A stretch of 64,000 nt of DNA from Zingiber officinale. Its lineage: Eukaryota; Streptophyta; Magnoliopsida; Zingiberales; Zingiberaceae. A model generated the notes under the pieces. That model was not told the origin of the DNA and did no database searches. It was given only the letters and a program-made list of their open reading frames with translations. The DNA is taken from NCBI RefSeq assembly GCF_018446385.1, contig NC_055996.1, forward strand, positions 51,072,365 to 51,136,364, given 5' to 3'. The position numbers and the translations under genes were made by a program. Below are positions 56,905 through 64,000 of the stretch, piece after piece (position 1 is the first letter of the stretch; each line of letters opens with the position of its first letter).

Positions 56905-57584
56905 AATCTCTTTCAGAAATTTGGCAAATTTGGTGTAGCAATAAAAGGCACTTGGATGCAGAGTTCCTTGACTTTCTCTTTTAATTTACCAAATTCTTCA
57001 TCCTTTTTGGTGTTGGCTAATCTTTGGGGAAAAGAAGTTGTTTGACTTTGGATTACTAGTGAAGGAAGTCTTCAACCTGATCAGTATTCTCCTCCTCTTC
57101 TTGAGTGTCACCTATGTGAGATAAAGATGGAGAGAGCTCTCCTTAAGTATCAATTCCTTTGTTAGGAGCAATCACTTGGGGATCTCCCAAGGTCTATCCA
57201 TTCTGAAGCTTAATTCTATTAAAATATTCAACAAGATTCACATCTAGTTTTTTTGGAAAAATCCCCGGTGCTCTTGATGATAATGAAGCTATTTAGGCCA
57301 CCTGACTATCAAGAATTTTCAAATACTTTTTAGAATTTTCCACCATTTGAGTTAGTTTCTTGATGTCATTCTTCATTTTTAACTGTGCAGTTAGAATCTC
57401 CTCAAGCAATTTATCAGTTTGGGATGATTGATAGTTAGGTTTTTATTAAGGTGGATAGCTTTATTGTTGTCCAGGTTGTTAACTTTGACATTACCCAAAG
57501 GACTACCCTTGATCTTGGTTATTTGTAGGAGAAGTTGGGGTGATTCTTCCAACTCAGATCATATATATTAGAGAATGGGTTATT

Positions 57585-58360
57585 CTACCATATGTTGAAG
57601 TTGCCAATAGTGTTACACTGCTCCATTTGAGCTATTTGAGCGGTGATAGCTCCGAGTGGGCAAGCTTCTTCCGAGTGTTTCATGCTTCCACATGAATCGT
57701 ATACTCCTACAATTGTGTTCGTTGTGTTGGTCCCCATAGACTCAAACTTCTTTGTTAATGCATCCATTTTTACTGACAAATGACTTATTGCATCAACGTC
57801 ATATTTACCAAGCATCTTAATTGGATTTCTAGGGAAAAAAACTTCTACTTCTTTCTATTGTCCACTGATGATGATTAAGAGCCACACTTTCTATTATTTC
57901 TTCGACTTTGTCAAGATTTTTATTCATGAGTGCTCCCCCAGCTGCAAGTCAAGAGATTCCTTTATATGATAATTGATCTCATTATAGAATGTGTGGATCA
58001 CTAACCATTTTTCTAAACCATGATGAATGCATGATCTGAGCATATTTTTAAATCTATTCCATGCTTCGTAAAGAGATTCTATGTTAAACTGCCTGAAGCT
58101 AGCAATTAAGTTCCGCATATGTGCTATTTTCTTAGGTGGATAGAACTTATCTAGAAATAACTGCTCACACTATTACCATGATGTAATGCTACTTGTTGGT
58201 AGAGTAGTAAGCCATTGTTTTACCCTATCCCTCAAAGAAAAGTCAAATAGGAGTAAGTTTCGATTGGTACACCATTCATCTTTATTATCCCACAATTTCG
58301 TAGAAAACCTATACGTGCTGGTTGGGATCCTTGTGCGGTCCTCCCCCAAACTCATGTTGT
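57585..58360 (-). pseudogene. Element F gag
   Basis: Three consecutive minus-strand pieces: 58355-58173 (LRDRVKQWLTTLPTSSITSW), 58118-57924 (FNIESLYEAWNRFKNMLRSC, LVIHTFYNEINYHIKESLD) and 57815-57585 (DSCGSMKHSEEACP, a decayed CCHC knuckle). This is the capsid and nucleocapsid order of Athila gag. Stops separate the pieces. Confidence 0.8.
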
Positions 58361-58802
58361 TGCACCATAGTTATTATCGTAGGCTTAATCTCAAAATTAT
58401 TAGCTTCGATCGACTGTCTTATGATACTAGACTGATGTCCTCAAGCATAAGGTGTTGCATAATCCTTGAGAAGTTTCTTTGCTATGTGTAATGTTGCTTG
58501 TTCTTCTAGTTGCTTCTGTAGGTTTCTTCTTCTTTGGAAGGTTCTATCAATCTCAGGATCAAGGGGTAGTAATTCTCCTACAGGATTAGATCTTCGCATA
58601 TAAGAACAAGTCTAGTTCAAATCAGAATTTACAGAAATTAAGAAATACATAAATGAAATTGCAGGAAAGAAATTGCAAGAATAAAAATAAGAAAATTACA
58701 AGGTAAATGCAAAATGAAAATTATAGAAAATATTTATAAAAAGGAACAGAAAATAATGTTTAGACTAACTCAAGTGTTTGTCTATTAATATTATATGCGC
58801 AA

Positions 58803-58820
58803 TCCCCGGTAACGACACCA
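58803..58820 (-). other. Primer-binding site of element F
   Basis: On the minus strand TGGTGTCGTTACCGGGGA, six bases from the LTR, two changes from TGGCGCCGTTGCCGGGGA of Athila/Tat elements. Confidence 0.8.
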
Positions 58821-58826
58821 AAAACT

Positions 58827-60285
58827 TAATGTGTCCAATTTGTAAATGCATGATTGTTATCAAGTAATAAAAAATATCGAACCTACAGGAATTAGATATA
58901 AGCACTACAGACCAATCAAAATGAATTATCTAAACAATCAAAATTTGAGAAGTTGTGCACTTTAAGTAGAGAGAAGTAAAGTAGGGAGAAGTAAGAGTAG
59001 AGAAAGAGTAAGAAAGAAGAATTGGTTGAGGACTTGGTTGCAAAGAGTGTTATAGGAGTTCGGTTTAGTTGTGATGCTATTCAATGTATTGAAAATTACC
59101 TATTATCCATCCTCTATCCTAATGTGCATATAGAAAGTTGAACTCCCTCGGATGGGTCTAGTGGTTAGCACATGAGGTGTTGCCACAATGAGGTCTGGAG
59201 TTCGAATCTCGACAAAGCCGAGATAAATACCTCCCTTATGTGCTAGTCACTATTCCAAAAGCTAGTAGCCGCCCGTGATTTACCTCCTCCGTATTGGCCT
59301 TGGGATGGATTGGCGGGGGCATTGGGAGCGAGTGTATTCACCTTTTGCCACAATGTAGAAAGTTGAACTCAATACCGACACTACCCCGCGATGGTAGTGA
59401 CGAAGTGCTATCCCTATTAGTATCAAATACTACCAAGTGAAAGTGGTTATCTAGGAAGTCTGATTAAAGGGATTTCCTTGTCACTAGGGTCCCCCGATCA
59501 TACAATCTAAATTACACAAGACACTTGATAACATAGATCTAGAAATAACTCATAAGTCTAACCCAATACTTCCTTGTAAAGAATTATCCTCCCTTTCAAG
59601 GTGATACTCTAGATGTCTGGTTAAAGGAATACTCTTGTCACTAAGGCCCTCCGATTATACAATCTAGAGTACCCCCTTTACGAGGTGAACAAAATAATAT
59701 AATCATTCAATCAAACATTAGATCTAAGCACAAAAACATCATACACATATAAGATCAAAAGAACACAAGGCATAAACATGTCATATAGATAGGAAATTAG
59801 AAAATCCAACAGTATACATCAATTTCACATCACAACTACTCTCTTAATCCTAGAACAAAGAGATTTACTCCATAACAAGAGGAGATAAATCCAATGATAT
59901 TGAAATTATAAACTTAAAACCCAATCTAAAGAGAAGATGGAGAAAGGTTTATCCAAGTCGTTGAGTGGTCCTCCTACTCAATCCTATTCTTTTGGAGTCG
60001 AAGGAGATAATGAATATGCCTTCAAATCTTCAATCAGGATGCAAAAGAGGTGTAGATTTGGACCAAGATAGGTCTCCCAAAAGGGAGAACATTCCTCCCC
60101 TTTATAAGGGGAAGAACTCCCTTTTTATAGAGCATAGCATGGCCCCAAGCATGGTCCATGTCACGGTCGTGCCTTTTGGCACAGCCGAGGCTTGAAGAGG
60201 CTCTGGAAAGGTATCATAGTCGTGCCTTTTGGCATGGCCAGGGTTTGAAGTCATTCAAGTGGTGAAGCATGGTCATGCCAATTGG
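58827..60285 (-). repeat. 5' LTR of element F (truncated)
   Basis: It starts taatgtgtccaatttg (TG to TA at the terminus) and follows the E and G LTRs. It contains the SINE 59146-59355, a TATA box (60130-60122) and the beginning of a palindrome array (60136-60280). After ccaattgg (about 60285) it joins the leader of element G. Confidence 0.75.
59146..59355 (+). mobile_element. Full-length tRNA-derived SINE
   Basis: 210 bp flanked by a perfect 15-bp target duplication tagaaagttgaactc (59131-59145, 59356-59370). The head has an A-box-like gtctagtggttagcac and a B-box-like gagttcgaatctc, about 45 bp apart, the internal RNA polymerase III promoter of tRNA-derived SINEs. The tail ends ttttgccacaatg. 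It is non-coding and relies on LINE reverse transcriptase. Two other copies are at 27139 and 29714. I cannot name the family. Confidence 0.92.
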
Positions 60286-60549
60286 TAATAATTCTCCTAT
60301 AGATTTAGACCTTCGCATACAAGAGCAAAATAATTTAATATAAGTTTGTTTGTATTTTCTGAATATAAATGAATGTAGGTACAGAAATTAAAATTGCAAG
60401 AATTAAACATGCAAAAATTAAAATAAATAAAAGTGAAAACTATGTATAAAAAAGAAAATGAAATGCAAAAAGAAATATTTACAATGTCTAGTCTAACTTA
60501 AGTGTTCATCACTAATGTCAAACAATCTCTGACAACGGCGCCAAAAACT
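60286..60549 (-). mobile_element. Leader and primer-binding site of Athila-like element G
   Basis: Only about 260 bp of the internal region remain, similar to the F leader (taattctcctayagr-ttaga-cttcgcata). On the minus strand the primer-binding site TGGCGCCGTTGTC (60543-60531) is the best preserved of the three. Gag is absent: the leader is cut and joined to the F LTR. Confidence 0.75.
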
Positions 60550-62239
60550 TGGTATATTATCGCAAGTGTACGGTTACATCATCAGTAATAAAATATTGAT
60601 CCCACAGGGATTGATGAGCATCGGTGAGTCCACATGGCTAGCTAACTAGATAATCGAAATATTGGTTGAAATCTTACGAACTAAGGTTAAGGAAGTAAAA
60701 GAGAGAACTAGAATTTTGAAGAGAACAGGTCAAGGTGAGTATTCTAGGGGTTCGGTTTCATTTAAATATTGATCAATGTATTATGGTTGCTTATCTCCTA
60801 TCATCTATCCTTATGAAATGTAGGATGTCTAACTAAATCCTAACAATCCCTCGTGACAGTCATGTCGGAGTGTTGCTCCCTTGATTACCCGATGTCCCTA
60901 GATAGTAGAGATAACCTAGGATGTCCAATTAAAGGATTACCCCTTTGATACCTAGGGTTCCTGGTCATACAATCCTAGATTATATAATACAACTATTAAC
61001 ATAGAATAAGGAATAACTCATTAAGCCTAATTAGGTTCCTCCATGTAGAGAATTACCCTCCCTTTCAAGGTGAATCCTTTGAAAGTTTAGTTAAAGGGAT
61101 ACCCCCTGTCATGGGGCCCCCTGGTCCTATGATCTAAGGAATCCCCTCTACAAGGCGAGTGATATATACATCCAATCAATTAAACATGGAAATTAAGCAC
61201 AAAGACATTACACACATTTAATCAAATGGATACAAGATATAAACATGTCATTAGAAGGGAAATTGACAAATCCATAAAGTCCACATCAATTTTATATTAC
61301 AATTACTCCCTTAATTCTACAACAAATAGATCTACTCCATGACAAGGATAATTGAATCCAACGGCATTAAAATTATAAGCTTCCTAAGTAATTCAAGAGA
61401 CAAGAGACAAGAGAGAACAAAAGCTTATCCAAGTGTGATGTCGGGTCTTTGGATCCAATTCTTGCATCCGGAGAAGATGGAGAAGCCGAAAATTGCCTCG
61501 GATCATCAAATGTGGCGTAGATAAAGTGTGGATCTTAACTTTGAGTCTTCCCATGGGGAAACTCTCCTCCCCCTTCAAAGGGGGGAGAATTCTCCTTTTT
61601 ATAGGCGAGGCACGACCGTGTGAGACAAGGGTCGTGTAATGACCATGCCAACTTATCATAACCAGGTCTCAGGAGTTCAAATATGAGGAGGCACGGTTGT
61701 GTCTCCTAAACATGGTCGTGTCTTGAAATTCTGAGCTAGAGAAGGCATGGTCATGCCTCTGAGCACAGTCATGTCCTCGTTCTTTAGATCAGGGGAGGCA
61801 CGATCGTGTAGATCCACATGACCACCTCCCTACTGGTTTTTGTTAGGTTCAGTTCTTTGCCCGTGGAGAGACATGGCCATGGCATGGGGCACAACCATGT
61901 AGATCCACATGGTTATGCCCCTTTTTGGCTTTGGATGGCACACAACTCTCGGATGTAGGAGATAGTGTTGTGACAAGGGGGCACTACCTTGGCTTTTGAC
62001 TCTTGGTAGGCACGACCAGCCTGTACTTCTTCATGGTGTAGCTCCAAGGTGTGTTTTATCTCCATTTCTTCTCTAAATCACAACCTGTTAATCAAAAAGT
62101 AGAAAATAGTAGATCTCCAACAAAGGGGCAATAATGTTGAAATAATAATAAAATAGAGTACAACAACACAGAATATAATCAAGAAATGTAAGTAGATGTG
62201 CATTAAAATATGAATAGAAGTGTATACAAACTACACACA
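60550..62239 (-). repeat. 5' LTR of element G, complete
   Basis: 1,690 bp from tggtatatt to actacacaca; the complement begins TGTGTGTAGTTTGTAT. TATA box at 61605-61596 on the minus strand, array at 61611-62010 directly upstream. The outer flank (62240 onward) is unrelated to the family interior. Confidence 0.8.
61611..62010. repeat. CACGACCGTG-type array in the G LTR
   Basis: Units such as cacgaccgtgtgag, ggcacggttgtgtc, ggcatggtcatgcc and ggcacgatcgtgtagatccacatg. The first starts 5 bp from the TATA box. Many show one transition from CACGGCCGTG. Confidence 0.8.
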
Positions 62240-64000
62240 TCCTGTGGTTCAAGTAGATTTTCAAATTGAAAATCTTTGAATGAGCTTTGATTTGATATAT
62301 TGTGCATCTTGTGGTTCAATCGAAGTCAAAAGTTATGGTCTCTCAAAGTTTAAGTCAGCAACAACGTTGTTATAGGTCGTCATGTTGAAAAAATTTATCA
62401 TACTTAAATTGAGTTAAAAATTATTGCTGCTCTCAATATAGTATTTTGCGATGATGTTTGAAAACATGGGCATAGTAAGGAGACTGAGTTAAGCTCATAG
62501 GGCTTTATTTGGAGTGAATCAATCATCTCTAGGTCCATCAGCCACTTTTGAAATGAAATTGGTTAATGGTTGCTGGTCTACAAAAGATTGTGTTGCTAGT
62601 CTTTATAAGATTAGTAACACGTTGTTTCTAGTCTTCTGAAGATCAGTAACACGTTGTAGCACCTATGAAATGATAGCTTCTATAACTATAAGTTATAATT
62701 TTGAGAGATTATAACTTTTGATTCTGATTGAACTACAAAACACACATTATTTTTTGGTGTTGTTGATTTTCAAAAACTAACAATACATTATTGCTAGTGT
62801 TGCTGATTTTTGAAAACTAGCAACGCATAATATATCACATTGAAACTCGTTCAAAGATCTTGAATTTTATATATTATGTGTCCCATAGTTTATTCTTAAT
62901 CAAAAGTTATTACCTCTTAAAGTTGAATTGTAGTAGTAGCAGCTACAATTTTGTAGCTGCTACAATGTGTATGCTGAGTAAATTTTGAGATGTCATAACT
63001 TTTAACTAAGATTTAATCATGAGACACACAATATATCAAATCCAAGATATCTAAATAAATTTTAATTTGATATATTGTTTTTCCCATGGGTCAATCCTAG
63101 TCAAAAGTTATGTCTCTCAAAGTTTAAGCCAGCAATAATATCGTTATTGGTTTCTTAAAATCAATAATATGTTATAGCAGTTATAAAATTGTAGTAGCTA
63201 TAACTATAAGTTATAACTTTGAGAGGTCATAACTTTTAATTTGGGTTGAACTACATAATGCATATATATTAAATCGAAGTTCATTCAGAAATCTTCAATT
63301 TAATATATTGTGTGTCTTACGGTTAAATCTAAGCCAAAAGTTATGACATCTCAAAGTTTACTTAGCATGCAGGTTATAGCAGCTATGAAACCGCAGCTAC
63401 AACTACAAGTTCAACTTTAACAAGTGATAACTTTTAATTCAGATTAAACTATGAGATGCACAATATATCATATCGAAGATCTTTGAACGAGCTTAGATTT
63501 GATATATTACGTGTCCTATAATTCAATCCGAATCAAAAGTTATAGTCTCTGAAAATTTAAGTCAACAACAATGTCATTGTTGGTTTTGGAAAATCAGTAA
63601 CACCTTCAAAAATCAACAACAATATGTTGCATAAAAATAGTAATACCATATTATTGATATTTGAAAATCAATCGAAAATTAGAAACACAGTAAAAAAAGG
63701 AGTTCGAAAGACTTTCTGTGTTGTTGATTTTTGGAAATCAACAACACCATGTTGCTGATTTCTGAAAATCGACAACACCTTCAAAAATCAACAACAATAT
63801 TGTGTAGCTAATTTTGAAAAATCAATAGCACAATGTTGTTACTTATTTCGAAAAATCAACAATATAGAAAAAAAAAGTAGTTTGAAATTTTTTTCCAATG
63901 AACACATTATTGTTGATTTTCAAAAACTAGTAACACATTATTGTTGATGTTGTTGATTATCAAAAACTAGCAACATATTGTTGATGATTTTTGAAAACCA
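62240..64000. repeat. Array of 65-bp repeats in alternating orientation and gttgatttt palindromes
   Basis: Nine copies of a 55-68 bp unit (forward: gatatattgtg ... caaaagttatg ... tctcaaagttta) alternate strictly: forward 62288-62354, reverse 62697-62750, forward 62862-62928, reverse 62980-63045, forward 63064-63128, reverse 63214-63279, forward 63297-63360, reverse 63413-63480, forward 63496-63563. Between and after them are words such as gttgttgatttttgaaaatcaacaac, dense from 63560 to 64000. No coding frame is supported. Confidence 0.85.

Larger units (their letters stand above)
54076..60285 (-). mobile_element. Athila-like element F, minus strand, lacking RT to integrase
   Basis: Minus-strand order: 5' LTR (60285-58827, truncated at its outer end), primer-binding site, gag, protease, an unrelated 0.8 kb stretch, the last codons of pol, palindrome array, and a 3' non-coding region joined to the LTR of E. 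No reverse transcriptase, RNase H or integrase is found. The protease lost in E is present here. Confidence 0.7.

Noticed and set aside
59146..59220. A real tRNA gene
   Set aside because: A- and B-box-like motifs are present, but no cloverleaf with acceptor stem can be drawn, and the whole unit has SINE target duplications.

Overview
This 64 kb window looks like heterochromatic DNA from a large, repeat-rich flowering-plant genome. I find no complete host gene. Nearly everything can be assigned to nested transposable elements: Ty1-copia (Sirevirus-like), Ty3-gypsy (Tekay/Del-like and Athila-like), CACTA (En/Spm) DNA transposons and a tRNA-derived SINE. Host sequence is recognisable only as exon fragments captured inside one CACTA element. 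The GC-rich captured exons would fit a monocot, but that is inference.

Layout. 1-747 is the 3' part of a gypsy LTR lying in the tail of a Sirevirus whose 3' LTR is 975-2678. 2679-3540 is AT-rich with no gene. 3541-26365 is a partial minus-strand Sirevirus-like element; a complete Tekay-like gypsy element (6245-25717, target duplication CCTAG) is inserted in its LTR. That gypsy element is itself split by a complete CACTA transposon (CACTA1, 10125-19926, target duplication ATT) carrying a TNPD-type transposase gene and a second gene ending in a Ulp1-like protease domain.

26366-62239 is a chain of minus-strand Athila-like copies here called E, F and G. E's 5' LTR contains a gag-only copia element (38501-53555, target duplication ATACA). 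Its left LTR carries a second CACTA transposon (CACTA2, 38987-45157, target duplication CAA), and its interior carries a 4.1 kb solo gypsy LTR (46433-50548, target duplication GTTGG). SINE copies with clear target duplications lie in the LTRs of E and F, and a third, older copy is split by a solo LTR. 62240-64000 is an array of short repeats in strictly alternating orientation.

Most interesting points. (1) CACTA2 holds spliceable exon fragments of three host genes in one orientation: sterol delta-7 reductase (DWF5-like), acidic ribosomal protein P2, and an ERF transcription factor AP2 domain. (2) The Sirevirus LTR carries an array of short hairpins whose stems change in a compensatory way while the loop stays constant. 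(3) Different LTR families carry arrays of short palindromes (GATCGATC, CACGGCCGTG, CCAGTCGACTGG types); in the Athila-like LTRs and the copia LTR these lie directly upstream of a TATA-like box. (4) CACTA1 is structurally nearly intact, with apparently only one or two nonsense codons. All identifications come from reading sequence and translations; no search was run.
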